NCBI RefSeq assembly: GCF_043951865.1
Contig: NZ_JBINJF010000016.1
Location: 43,077-107,076 of the forward strand
Direction: 5' to 3'
From: JAMQKA01 sp043951865
GTDB lineage: Bacteria > Bacteroidota > Rhodothermia > Balneolales > Balneolaceae
Length of the DNA: 64,000 nucleotides
In this document: positions 26,306 through 36,577 of the stretch, piece after piece
Layout of the letters: every line of letters starts with the position of its first letter
Position numbering within the stretch: position 1 is the stretch's first letter
The notes under the pieces: model-generated
Told to the model about the DNA's origin: nothing
Database searches by the model: none
What the model saw: only the letters and a program-made list of their open reading frames with translations
Program-made: the position numbers and the translations under genes

Positions 26306-27574
26306 TCAGGTTTTCCGTTTTTTCTTTGTGGCGGCGGGAAAGAGGATATTATTGAGAATCAGACGGTAACCCGGGCTGCTGGGATGCAGACTCAGGTCGG
26401 TCGGCGGATCATCCACGCGGTGGGTGTAATCTTCGGGATCATGTCCGGCGTAAAAGGTAAAGGTGCCGCGACCGTAATTTCCATGAATATATTTCACCAT
26501 ATCGCGCCCCGGACTTTCCCCGAGTATTACCACCGACTCTTTAATCTTGTCTTTTTGAAAAGCGGTGGTCTGCCCGTAAAATCCCTTAATGCTGCTCACG
26601 TGATTCTGGGTAAGCATGGTGGGTACCGGGTCCCATTTTGCTGAAAATTCAAACAGGGTAAAGAAATCGAGCTTTTGATCCACCTCGTTCAGCTGTACCG
26701 GCACATCAATATTGGCGTGTTCATATTCCGTGGGATCAAGGCTGATCGTGAAATCGGTAAATGCAAGCGTTTTGGAGTAATCCAGCATTTCCTGGGCATT
26801 GGGATCGGCCGGATCCCCGTCAAAGGGGGTGGGTGCAATATCTACGCCTTCAGCGGCCAGAGCGATATCAAACGTATCGGTACCGGAGCACATGGAAAAA
26901 AGGAACCCGCCGTTTCCCACATATTCCTTGATCTCGCGGGCCACCGCTTTCTTTTCGTTGCTCACCTTGTTGTAGCCCATCTCTCTGGCCATTTGTTCCA
27001 TCTGGTTAACCTGAGTGATATACCAGGGATGGTTGCGGTAGGAGACCCAGAATTTGCCGTATTGCCCTGTAAAATCTTCGTGATGCATGTGCAGCCAGTC
27101 GTATTCCGAGAGCTTCCCGTTCAGCACCTCGGGGTCCCATATTTTGTCGTAATCCACCTCCGCATATTCCAGTGCAAGTGTTACGGCATCGTCCCAGGGG
27201 AGGGCCTGTTTTGGGGTGTAAACGGCAATTTCCGGAGCCTTGTCTAGCTGTACTACGGATGTATTTGCCTGAGGCTGCTCCACGTCCGCAATTATCCTGG
27301 AAGCTTCGGCTGCTCCTATGGTGCGGGTTTTAACGTTTTTCAGCCGGGTTTCGCGGATCAGTTCGTCGGAATAGGGTGCTACAAAACTCCCGCCCTGGTA
27401 GTTCAGCAGCCATTGAACCGAGTTACCGTCTTTCAGGTAGTTGAAGACGACGCCATAGGCCTTTAAGTGGTTTGTTTGGGAAGCATCCATTGGGATGAAT
27501 ACTTTTTGCTGGGCAACGACCGCGGAGCCCAGACCGAATGTAAGGGCGAACAATAGCAGAAGAGTGCGTTTCAT
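26306..27574 (-). CDS. secreted protein usually named 'asparagine synthetase B-like' (function unknown)
   Basis: 422 residues with a signal peptide (cleavage after VVAQ). The N-terminal segment MDASQTNHLKAYGVVFNYL and WLLNYQGGSF mark a Bacteroidota family that databases often call asparagine synthetase B. I see no glutaminase N-terminal Cys and no SGGxDS ATP-pyrophosphatase motif, and the protein is exported, so that name is not supported. The C-terminus carries ...GNYGRGTFTFYAGHDPEDYTH and LILNNILFPAA, reminiscent of ThuA-like/class I amidotransferase folds (FSMCSGTDTFDIAL resembles a nucleophile elbow). It follows the TPR gene by 2 nt on the same strand. Confidence 0.7.
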   Translation of the reverse strand: MKRTLLLLFALTFGLGSAVVAQQKVFIPMDASQTNHLKAYGVVFNYLKDGNSVQWLLNYQGGSFVAPYSDELIRETRLKNVKTRTIGAAEASRIIADVEQPQANTSVVQLDKAPEIAVYTPKQALPWDDAVTLALEYAEVDYDKIWDPEVLNGKLSEYDWLHMHHEDFTGQYGKFWVSYRNHPWYITQVNQMEQMAREMGYNKVSNEKKAVAREIKEYVGNGGFLFSMCSGTDTFDIALAAEGVDIAPTPFDGDPADPNAQEMLDYSKTLAFTDFTISLDPTEYEHANIDVPVQLNEVDQKLDFFTLFEFSAKWDPVPTMLTQNHVSSIKGFYGQTTAFQKDKIKESVVILGESPGRDMVKYIHGNYGRGTFTFYAGHDPEDYTHRVDDPPTDLSLHPSSPGYRLILNNILFPAATKKKRKT

Positions 27575-27576
27575 AA

Positions 27577-29514
27577 TCAGGTTTGGGGATTTTTTAATTC
27601 TTGAATTCTATTACGTGCATAGGAGGCGTAAAAACCGTTTGGGAATTCGAGTAAAATATTTTCGTAAAGAGTCTGAACCTGTTGCTGGCTTTCGGGGAGG
27701 GAGAACTCTTCAGCAGCAGTTGCTGGAAACAGCTCCCCGGCCGGGGAAGGGGTCTCGGATGGTTGATCGATTGGTATCCTGTTGGTGACAACCTGGTCGG
27801 CTATGCGGGCTTTTTCCCACATCAGGCGTTCGCGCAGGGCAGAGGCTTGTCCCCAGCGATCCAGGTAATTGCTGATGGCCGCATAAGTGAGATAGGTTAG
27901 GTCGGGGGTAATGTGTTTGCTGAGCTCCAGCAACGCCTCATCCATCAGCGGGTGGTATGCCTTGGCGGAGATAATCGGGCTCAATGCCTTGACCGCCTCA
28001 CGGTGCTTCCCCTGGTTGAAATGTTCCATCCCGCGGGCAAACGGTTCAATGATAGAGCCCGTACTATCGGCACTTAATCCTTTTTGAATCCAGATGCGGA
28101 GCTGTACTGCATCATTGGCGTAATACGAGGTCGTCTGCTTCTCCAGTGAATTCAGCTGAATCTTGGCGAATTCGTAGTCACCGGCGTAAAAGTCGGTAAG
28201 AGCCAGGTAATAGCGCGTTTTTTCCGCCAGGGATCCGATGCCTTCCTGTTTGTTGCTTCGTGTAAAGGCGATGCGAGCGCGGGCATAATCCTGTTCATAC
28301 AGCTTGATCCTGCCCTCCACGTAAAATTGCTGGGCGGAGTTGGACTCATTGCTTTGGTTCTGAATTCTGGTGAGATATTTTTTTGCCAGCTCTACGTCGT
28401 GCAGGTAGTCGATCGCCAGTTCCGCCTGTCGCAGCCGCACACGCCCCATCTGGTTATAATAGGGAGCTTCAGCCTGCAGCTGCTGGAGGATATCGAACGA
28501 CTGCTGGTAAAGGGAATCTCTGCGCCGGGCATGTGCCAGATTGTGTTCAGAGAGAAAGTCGGCCCACGACTGGTATACCTGCGAGAGCTGTTCCATGCTC
28601 TGGTATTTGGCTGAGACTATATCATTCCTGATATAATATTGATAAGCCTCTTCAGCCAGCTCATATTCATGTTCTGATATCAGCCTGTTGCCAAGTGCCA
28701 GCAGGCTGTATGTTACATTTTCCGATTGCTGTTCATACGCTTTGGCGGCTGCAACGGCCCGTTCATATAAGTTGCGTTCCAGCAGCAGCCACTGGTGCAG
28801 CTGGTGCAGGTGCCGGTGCGAGGGATGATCAAACGAAAGGTCGTCGAGGAACTCTTCAATTTCGAGGATGGCAATATCATGCAGGTATTCATCGCCATAG
28901 CGGATCAGGCTGCGCTGCACATAGTCGATACGGTCCGGCTCCTCGCGAACGAGTTGTAAAAATTCATTTACGGCATTCTCGTACTGAGCGGCCTGCATGT
29001 AGGTGTTGGCCAGTTCGGTGGCCAGAAGGGTTGTATTGGAAAACCGGGTTCGGGCCTGTTCATATATTTCAACTGCACGGGCAAACTCCCTGCGGTCGCT
29101 CATGGTCCGCGCCACATCCAGGTAGGTTTGAAAATTCGAATGCTGAGCCAGGGTTTGATCCCAGATTGAAAACGCCCGCGCGGTGTCTCCCTTCACGTGG
29201 TAAATCTCGGCCAGGCGTACCGAAGCCCGCCCGTCGGAGTCAGACTGTTCGATTGCTTTTTCGGCCATCGATATCGCTTCCTCATAGCGCTTGAGGTTTA
29301 TCAGGCATTCGGTGGCTTTCTGCAGGAACAAGGGGTTGGCCGGGTTTTGTTGATGCAGTTTTTCAAAGATCTGGTACGCCTGTTCATATTTCTGCTGTTG
29401 CAACAGCTGGTTACCCACGTGGTATTGCTGATTGTTCTGGCCCTGCAGCGGAAGTACCGTAACAGCCAGCAAAAAAACCATAGAAAAACCGAACGTGCAA
29501 AGCTGTTTAATCAT
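27577..29514 (-). CDS. exported TPR-repeat protein
   Basis: 645 residues: signal peptide (about 1-25, ending LPLQGQ), then tetratricopeptide repeats through most of the length, clearest in the first 200 residues (YEQAYQIFEKLHQQNPANPLFLQKA, YEEAISMAEKAIEQ, FARAVEIYEQARTRF). The last repeat ends near YASYARNRIQEL. Such proteins act as periplasmic scaffolds. The 5' end overlaps maf by 8 nt and the 3' end is 2 nt from the AsnB-like gene, so the three are one transcription unit. Partners are unknown. Confidence 0.85.
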   Translation of the reverse strand: MIKQLCTFGFSMVFLLAVTVLPLQGQNNQQYHVGNQLLQQQKYEQAYQIFEKLHQQNPANPLFLQKATECLINLKRYEEAISMAEKAIEQSDSDGRASVRLAEIYHVKGDTARAFSIWDQTLAQHSNFQTYLDVARTMSDRREFARAVEIYEQARTRFSNTTLLATELANTYMQAAQYENAVNEFLQLVREEPDRIDYVQRSLIRYGDEYLHDIAILEIEEFLDDLSFDHPSHRHLHQLHQWLLLERNLYERAVAAAKAYEQQSENVTYSLLALGNRLISEHEYELAEEAYQYYIRNDIVSAKYQSMEQLSQVYQSWADFLSEHNLAHARRRDSLYQQSFDILQQLQAEAPYYNQMGRVRLRQAELAIDYLHDVELAKKYLTRIQNQSNESNSAQQFYVEGRIKLYEQDYARARIAFTRSNKQEGIGSLAEKTRYYLALTDFYAGDYEFAKIQLNSLEKQTTSYYANDAVQLRIWIQKGLSADSTGSIIEPFARGMEHFNQGKHREAVKALSPIISAKAYHPLMDEALLELSKHITPDLTYLTYAAISNYLDRWGQASALRERLMWEKARIADQVVTNRIPIDQPSETPSPAGELFPATAAEEFSLPESQQQVQTLYENILLEFPNGFYASYARNRIQELKNPQT

Positions 29515-30130
29515 AGTGCGGAATGTTTAATCCTGGGTGGAGAAGTTCGGGTGCGAATTTCTTTAGCTTTTGATAAAAGAGACGTAGCGGAAAACCCACC
29601 ACATTGTAGTAGTCGCCGTTGATCCGCTTCACAAAAAGGGAGCCTCCCTCATCCTGGATTCCATAAGCGCCGGCCTTGTCCATCGGCAGGCCGGATTGCA
29701 CATATTGTTGAATTTCAATTTCATCGAGTTCGCCGAAAACGACATCGGTCGATTGAAAAAACGTGAGAATCTCCTGTTTGTTACCCGGAGATGAAGTTTT
29801 TACAAGCGCAACCCCCGTCAATACCTGGTGCGTATTTCCACTGAGTGTTCTCAGCATCTGTTCAGCTTCGCGCAGCGTTGCGGGTTTTTCCAGGATGGAT
29901 TGCCCAAAAACCACGATAGTGTCGGCCCCTATTACCAGCTGGTCTGATCCACGGTGTTCTCCCGCCACTTGCCGGGCCTTCCTCAACGCCAGGTTTTGTA
30001 CGATCTCTTCCGGCGGCAGATCGGGATTATAGGTCTCGCTGGCATTGCTGGCCTGCACTTCAAAATCAAGGTTAAGCTGTTCCAGGAGCCTCTTTCGACG
30101 GGGGCTTCCCGATGCTAATATGATGTTCAC
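29507..30130 (-). CDS. maf: Maf family nucleotide pyrophosphatase
   Basis: 207 residues, normal length. N-terminal substrate motif LASGSPRRKRLLEQL, the catalytic GADTIVVFGQ segment, and the DKAGAYGIQDEGGSLFVKRINGDYYNVVGFPL block are diagnostic. Maf proteins hydrolyse dTTP/UTP or modified nucleotides. It is first in a minus-strand run that also holds mazG, another nucleotide-cleaning enzyme, though two other genes lie between. The start ATG is at 30130. Confidence 0.95.
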   Translation of the reverse strand: MNIILASGSPRRKRLLEQLNLDFEVQASNASETYNPDLPPEEIVQNLALRKARQVAGEHRGSDQLVIGADTIVVFGQSILEKPATLREAEQMLRTLSGNTHQVLTGVALVKTSSPGNKQEILTFFQSTDVVFGELDEIEIQQYVQSGLPMDKAGAYGIQDEGGSLFVKRINGDYYNVVGFPLRLFYQKLKKFAPELLHPGLNIPHYD

Positions 30131-30275
30131 CGTATGTGATTTATATCTTTAAATTTTCGGCAGAAGAACATAAAAGCGTTCCTTTTGAGCAGTTTGTGTG
30201 CCAATCCTTGAACAGAAGACCTGGTAAAGCCGGTTATTTTGTCCAACGTCGGCAGGTTTATAAATTCCGCTGTTC

Positions 30276-30307
30276 CAATTGTGACTGCCAACCGAGGGTC
30301 ACAATTG
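30276..30307. repeat. perfect inverted repeat CAATTGTGAC / GTCACAATTG
   Basis: Arms at 30276-30285 and 30298-30307, 12-nt spacer. Not followed by a T-run, so not a simple terminator. It could be an operator for a dimeric regulator or an RNA hairpin. Confidence 0.6.
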
Positions 30308-30416
30308 ACCTGGATAAATCCCGGTTTTAAACGCCGTAGTTATAAGTCCACTAAATTTGTGATCCGGTGGCTGTTAAATTATGGATGTAATATCGGAACT
30401 GTCTTTCTTCTGGCCA

Positions 30417-30460
30417 AAGAAATAACGCCCACCTCAACGGGGTGTTATTGACTTTCTTTT
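30417..30460 (+). terminator. terminator-like hairpin without an upstream gene
   Basis: AATAACGCCC (30421-30430) pairs with GGGGTGTTATT (30439-30449) apart from one wobble and one bulge, loop of 8, then GACTTTCTTTT. Outer AAAG/CTTT bases extend the stem. Confidence 0.6.
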
Positions 30461-30684
30461 AACAAGTTCAGGATACGGAAAGATCCTGGAAAAGCAAGTA
30501 TTTTATCCATTTAATTGCCGGGATGTAAACAGCGGTCTCTTGGGCCCTCAAATAGAAATTTCGACAAGCTGTATTCAGCGGCTGGGCAGGGGATGAAATA
30601 ATGAATTGCTTCTGGCGTTTTTGGAATTCCACATATTTAGATACTTTCAAGGCTCAAGAAAATTGTAACAGATCAAGACGTCAA

Positions 30685-30927
30685 ATGGTAGCAAAGCAGA
30701 GAACAAGGTCCGGCAGCGATGAGATGTTCTTTTCATCCTGGAATTACAAAACCCTGGTGATTGGTTTTCTACTGGTCGTGGTGGGCTTCACTGCCATGTA
30801 CCTGGAAAATGAGGTGCAGGGATTTATCTCACTTTATGTATCTCCCATTGTTATTATGGCAGGCTATATTACCGTGATATTTGCCATCATGAAACATGAT
30901 AAAAGCAAGCCTGACAGTTCAGAGTAA
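30685..30927 (+). CDS. DUF3098 small membrane protein
   Basis: 80 residues from the ATG at 30685; the earlier in-frame ATG at 30601 adds 28 residues of unusual composition (Cys, Trp, Arg-rich) and is not preferred. Two membrane helices (about 25-43 and 52-70) separated by YLENEVQGFISLYVSP; the opening W.YK.L..GF and the short charged tail match DUF3098 of Bacteroidota. Function unknown; in relatives it often neighbours cell-division or secretion genes, which is not the case here. The next gene begins directly after the stop codon. Confidence 0.75.
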   Translation: MVAKQRTRSGSDEMFFSSWNYKTLVIGFLLVVVGFTAMYLENEVQGFISLYVSPIVIMAGYITVIFAIMKHDKSKPDSSE

Positions 30928-31757
<830 letters not shown>

Positions 31758-31761
<4 letters not shown>

Positions 31762-33062
31762 ATGTATGGTATAAGCAACTGCACTGGCAAATTATTATCG
31801 GACTGCTGCTGGGATTGGCATGGGGACTCATCGCCAGTGTAACAGGACTTGCCGATTTTACCACGGATTACATAAGCCCGGTGGGAACGATCTTTATCAA
31901 CCTGCTCAAGCTTATCGCGGTTCCGCTTGTGCTGGCCTCTCTTATTGTTGGGGTAACCAGCCTCAATGATATCGCCAAGCTTTCGAGAATGGGGGGGAAG
32001 ACCGTTGCGCTCTATATGGTAACCACGGTACTGGCAATTACGATCGGTTTAACGGTCGTCAATGTGGTACAGCCCGGTAAATTTCTGCCGAAGGAGACAC
32101 AAAACGAGCTGATGCAGGGATACCAGCAAAACCTGGAGGGTTCCAGCGAATCCGCCCGGGAGGTGATGGAGCGGAGTCCCCTCGATTTTTTTGTGGATAT
32201 TGTACCCGAAAACTTTTTTTCGGCGGCTTCCGATAACTCCAGCATGCTGCAGGTGGTCTTTGTAGCAATTCTTTTTGGAATCGGTATTATCCAGTTGCCG
32301 CTGCAAAAGGGAGAGATCCTGATTAACTTTTTTGATGCGCTGAATGAAGTCATCATAAAGATTGTAGACCTCATTATGAAGACGGCCCCGTACGGCGTTT
32401 TTGCCCTGATGGCGGGCGTTATTGTTGACCTGGCGGGGGACGATCTCGGCAGGGCCCTCGATCTGCTTGGTGCGCTCGGGTGGTATACCATTACTGTTTT
32501 GCTGGGACTCACGCTGCACCTGACGCTGGTGTATTCCAGCCTGTTTAAGTTTTTCAGCAACATGAAATTGAGCGATTTTTTCCGGGCTATCCGGCCGGCA
32601 ATGCTGTTGGGATTCAGTACCAGTTCCAGTTCGGCCACGCTACCGGTTACCATGGAACGGGTCGAAAAAAATGTAGGGGTTGATGAGGAGGTATCCAGTT
32701 TTGTACTCCCGATCGGTGCAACTATCAACATGGACGGAACCAGCCTGTACCAGGCGATAGCGGCGGTCTTCATTGCCCAGGCACTGGGAATGGATCTTTC
32801 TGTTGCCCAGCAGCTAACGATAGTGCTGACGGCCACCCTGGCCTCTGTGGGATCGGCGGGAGTGCCCGGAGCGGGTATCATCATGCTGGTGATTGTCTTG
32901 CAGGCGATTGAAGTACCGGTGGAGGGCATAGCCCTTATTCTGGGCGTAGATCGCATCCTGGATATGTGCCGCACCGCCGTCAACATCACGGGGGATGCCG
33001 CAGTATCTGTAGCAGTGGCCCACACAGAGGGACTGCTTGGAGATATGCATTTTGATGATTAG
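31758..33062 (+). CDS. dicarboxylate/amino acid:cation symporter (DAACS family)
   Basis: 434 residues with eight membrane helices plus re-entrant loops of the GltPh fold. Signature pieces are STSSSSATLP (about residue 286, re-entrant loop 1), the NMDGTSLYQ substrate/Na+ site, VPGAGIIML, and the DRILDMCRTAVNITGD segment of helix 8, where Arg/Asp select acidic substrates (Asp-Arg... pattern of glutamate/aspartate and C4-dicarboxylate carriers). It imports an acidic amino acid or dicarboxylate with Na+ or H+. Third gene of the DUF3098-DUF92 unit. Confidence 0.92.
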
Positions 33063-33076
33063 ATACTCTCAGGGAT

Positions 33077-33187
33077 CTTTGCAGAACCTGCTATGTTGTT
33101 GGGAGGTGGTTGTACCACCGATCGTTTTGACTTTTAAAACGGGAGTACAACTCCCTTGCAACGAGGAAATGAGGTCTTTCCAACGCC
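33077..33187 (-). repeat. MITE-like family 1 element, copy B
   Basis: Plus-strand sequence starts CTTTGCAGAACC, contains GGTGGTTGTACCACC and GGGAGTACAACTCCC, and ends near TTTCCAACGCCCTC. Reverse-complemented it aligns with copy A throughout, including TCCCAACAACATAG against TCCCAATAACATAG. Confidence 0.8.
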
Positions 33188-33666
33188 CTCTCTTAACAGT
33201 GATTCCACAGAGATAAATAAGATTCTTCAAAAAAATAGCTCAAGAGAATTTGGTAAAAAATAGAAGTAACTATCTGTTTTTACTGAATATAATACTGGCC
33301 GGGAAAGAATTTGACAACATTTCTCGTTACATTCCCGATACAGTTATAAGACTAAACCCGGACGGTATCAGAGGTTTGCGAAGCTCTTTTTATGCTTTTC
33401 TTTCCCAGAAAATATGGGGCTAAACAATAAGCAGGGGATTCCGGATGTTAACAGTTATATAATCGAAAGCAGGGATAGAACAGGGATCTTTAATTAAATG
33501 ATAAAATATATTTTAATAATCAAAATACTTGAAATAATTGTTTCAAGTATTAAAGTGATTTATTGGTATTGTTAAAATTTTATTGAATTATATCTTAAGA
33601 ATAGCTTAATTACCGACGTCGGGAAATAAAAAAAAGAGAGCTATTTTTAAGAGAAGCTATTTGGCT
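33188..33666. other. 480-bp A+T-rich upstream region of the T9SS cargo gene
   Basis: Strongly A+T-rich, especially 33480-33650. No repeat family copy and no credible gene. It probably carries the promoter of the large cargo protein; I cannot place it confidently. Confidence 0.4.
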
Positions 33667-36507
33667 ATGTATGTAAAGATACGATCAAAATTCTTACATA
33701 AAATATTACTTATTTTTGTACCACTTGTCTTGACGCTGACGGGGACAACCATCAACGCGCAACCCAATGCGTGGATTAATGAAATTCACTATGATAATGA
33801 GGGGGGAGATTCGGAGGAGTTTATCGAGGTTGTCATCAAAAGTCCGGATTCATACAGCCTCTCCGATTTCGAGATAACATTGTATAATGGCAGCGACGAC
33901 CAGCCCGTTGATAGTGAGACCCTGGATAGTTTTACGGTTGGTGACAGTGAACGAGACTACACCTTCTATACCTGGTATCCTCCCTCCATACAAAATGACA
34001 AGGAGGCGATCGCATTAAGCTACCAGGGCAGCCTGGTCCAGTTTTTAAGCTATGAGGGGACTCTTACGGCCGACGGGGGACCAGCGGATGGGAGCACCTC
34101 CGTTGACATTGGCGTGGATGAGGAACCGCCGCCTCCTGAAGATCCCCCACATTCACTGCAACTCACCGGTACGGGACTGCAATACGGCGATTTTTCCTGG
34201 CAGGAACCTGCCGAGGCTTCTCCCGGAGCCATCAATGCGGAACAGTACCTGAATTCCACGATACAGTTGACCTCCAGCAGCAATTCCCTGGATGAGAATG
34301 CAGGCTCATTTTCGGTAATCGTATCGATTACCAAGCCTGACGGCCACGAGGTAACGGCCGATATATCGTTTCAGACCACCCTGAGCACGTCTGTAGCGGA
34401 GGATTTTACGGGACCGGTTACCAAAACCATTACGTTTCCTGCCGACTCGGATGACGGGGATACCCAGTCCGTTAACTTCACGATCAGCGACGACAACAAC
34501 TTTGAGGGACCTGAAACGGCCGTCTTTACGCTTGGCAACCTAGCTACTTCCGGGAGTGCGAAAGTGGGAACGCCGGCAACCTACGAATTGACCATCAACG
34601 ACAACGATCAGCCTGATGTGGTCATCAATGAGATCCTTGCGGATCCGGGTGGGGATGCGGATGGTGACAATGAAATAGATACTGATGATGATGAATTTGT
34701 AGAAATTGTCAATAATGAACCAGTAGCCGTAGATATTAGCGGGTGGACAATTGCAGATGAAAATGAGGTGCAATTTACATTTGAGCCGGGTACTATATTG
34801 AAAGCTAATAGTGCCGCAGTTGCTTTTGGTAGTACTGGTTTTTCTGGAAACTTTGGTAACTCAATTGTACAAGGAACCAGTTCCCTGCGCCTAAATAATG
34901 GGGGTGATAGAGTAGTTTTAAAGAATAAGAGTGGATACTTAATTGACTCTCATACTTATGGAAGTGAGGGAGGGGATGGAACTTCACTTGTAAGAGAGCA
35001 TGATGGATCGGGTAGCTTTGTTAAACATGATGGCATTTCAGATACTAATTTCTCCCCGGGTACAAGAATTGACGGGAGCAGCTTTACCAATTCCCTGACC
35101 GTTGAGGGAACCGCAGGATGGAGAATGCTCTCGGCACCGCGGGACGGCATGAAGATTTCGGATATTGATGCCCCAATTCAAGGATTTGGCGATGGACATG
35201 AGAAGAATTTTTTCACCGGCTATGATGGATCCGGTTTTACGGCACCAGGGAACCTGGATGGGACTTTGCCCAGCGGCAAGGGGTTTATACTCTATTTCTA
35301 CAACAATGATCGAGCGGGTAGTTCCGATCTGCCTGTTACGCTGGATGCTTCGACCGGGAAAACACATACCGGAGATTTAACCGGGGTCCCTCTGCACGCC
35401 GATGGCGACAAGTGGAATTTGCTGGGCAACCCGTTTGAAACAGCGATCAATATTTCAGACATAGGTTCCTGGGTCAACGGAGGATCGTTGGCAAGCGGGA
35501 TCGGTCAAGTGTGGGACAATAATACTGAATCTTATGTTTTGACCACTACAAATGATGACAAAGTGGAGTCGTGGCAGGGGTTTTTTATTGAAAACGATGA
35601 TGCAACATCCATTGATTTCCCCCTTTCGGCCAAAACATCGGGGGGACGATTTTATAAGGAAAATACAAAAAGTGGCTACCTGGCTTTTACGTTGGAGGCC
35701 AAAAACTCCTCGGAGCAGGTTACCACGACCGATAAAGCGGCCGTGCTGTATTTTCATGAAAATGCAGAGCACGAACGGGATCAGTATGATGCGACTAAAC
35801 TACTGCCATTTACGGCCCGTTATGCCTTGGTGGGATTTGTTTCTTTGGAGGAAAATCAGGAGGGATTAAGTACAACGCTCAAAGCACAGGATTCACGCCC
35901 GTATAACTTTGAAGGTGAACTCTCAGTGGACCTGCAGCTGGAAGCCCAGGGCATGCAGGGGGAGTTTGACCTGAGTTGGCAGAAACGGGATCTGCCTGAT
36001 GACTGGAGTTTCACTCTCGTCGATAATATAACAGGACAGGAAGTGGATATGAATGTCCACCAGTCCTACAGCTTTACGTATCAGGCGCGTGAAAAAGAAC
36101 TGACAACTACGGCCCAAAAGAGTGAGGCGATGCACTCCCTGCCGGCCGCTACCGAGGTAAAAGCCAAACAGGAAGAGAAGCCCCGGTTTACAGTCAAGAC
36201 TTCTGCACCGGGTAGCGAACGGGATGCGTCAAGTGATATACCGGAACAGGTAAAACTGAATCCCAATTATCCCAATCCGTTCAACCCCGCCACTACTATC
36301 TCTTTTGAATTGACGGAACAAGCTCACGTAACCTTGAACGTGTATACTATTGTGGGACAAAAGGTGGCTACTCTGGTAGATGAGGTCAGGGAGGTAGGCG
36401 AACACAATGAAAGTTGGAATGCAACCGACATGCCGAGTGGAATCTATATCGCTCAGCTGGAAGTGATGGGAAAAGTATATATACGCAAAATGACGCTTAT
36501 CAAATAA
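33667..36507 (+). CDS. secreted lamin-tail/Calx-beta protein with T9SS type A sorting domain
   Basis: About 946 residues from the ATG at 33667 (TTG at 33661 is in frame). Order of domains: signal peptide (to about 35, ending TTINAQ); a first lamin-tail-like domain (WINEIHYDNEGGDSEEFIEV, about 38-190); a Calx-beta domain (about 195-315, with the acidic DDNNFEGPETAVFTL strand and TINDND); a second lamin-tail domain (VVINEILADPGGD, DDEFVEIVNN, about 318-460); a long beta-rich part with Trp-Gly turns; and the T9SS type A C-terminal domain (NPNYPNPFNPATTISFEL to the last Lys, about 865-946). It is exported through T9SS and anchored or released at the cell surface. Bases 34681-35040 differ in GC content (see findings). 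Confidence 0.9.
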   Translation: MYVKIRSKFLHKILLIFVPLVLTLTGTTINAQPNAWINEIHYDNEGGDSEEFIEVVIKSPDSYSLSDFEITLYNGSDDQPVDSETLDSFTVGDSERDYTFYTWYPPSIQNDKEAIALSYQGSLVQFLSYEGTLTADGGPADGSTSVDIGVDEEPPPPEDPPHSLQLTGTGLQYGDFSWQEPAEASPGAINAEQYLNSTIQLTSSSNSLDENAGSFSVIVSITKPDGHEVTADISFQTTLSTSVAEDFTGPVTKTITFPADSDDGDTQSVNFTISDDNNFEGPETAVFTLGNLATSGSAKVGTPATYELTINDNDQPDVVINEILADPGGDADGDNEIDTDDDEFVEIVNNEPVAVDISGWTIADENEVQFTFEPGTILKANSAAVAFGSTGFSGNFGNSIVQGTSSLRLNNGGDRVVLKNKSGYLIDSHTYGSEGGDGTSLVREHDGSGSFVKHDGISDTNFSPGTRIDGSSFTNSLTVEGTAGWRMLSAPRDGMKISDIDAPIQGFGDGHEKNFFTGYDGSGFTAPGNLDGTLPSGKGFILYFYNNDRAGSSDLPVTLDASTGKTHTGDLTGVPLHADGDKWNLLGNPFETAINISDIGSWVNGGSLASGIGQVWDNNTESYVLTTTNDDKVESWQGFFIENDDATSIDFPLSAKTSGGRFYKENTKSGYLAFTLEAKNSSEQVTTTDKAAVLYFHENAEHERDQYDATKLLPFTARYALVGFVSLEENQEGLSTTLKAQDSRPYNFEGELSVDLQLEAQGMQGEFDLSWQKRDLPDDWSFTLVDNITGQEVDMNVHQSYSFTYQAREKELTTTAQKSEAMHSLPAATEVKAKQEEKPRFTVKTSAPGSERDASSDIPEQVKLNPNYPNPFNPATTISFELTEQAHVTLNVYTIVGQKVATLVDEVREVGEHNESWNATDMPSGIYIAQLEVMGKVYIRKMTLIK

Positions 36508-36577
36508 ACTGAGAAGTCAAGAGTTTTTTCGGGTATCGTTCGAATAAACGGGAACACGCAAATAAAAAGGGAGACTT

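Larger units (their letters stand above)
30131..30684. other. 554-bp gap with inverted repeat and orphan terminator; possible small RNA
   Basis: No credible coding sequence. It contains a perfect 10-bp inverted repeat at 30276-30307 and a plus-strand terminator-like hairpin at 30417-30460 with no annotated gene upstream of it on that strand. An unannotated plus-strand transcript beginning near 30140 would explain it. Bases 30470-30684 hold nothing else recognisable. Confidence 0.4.
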
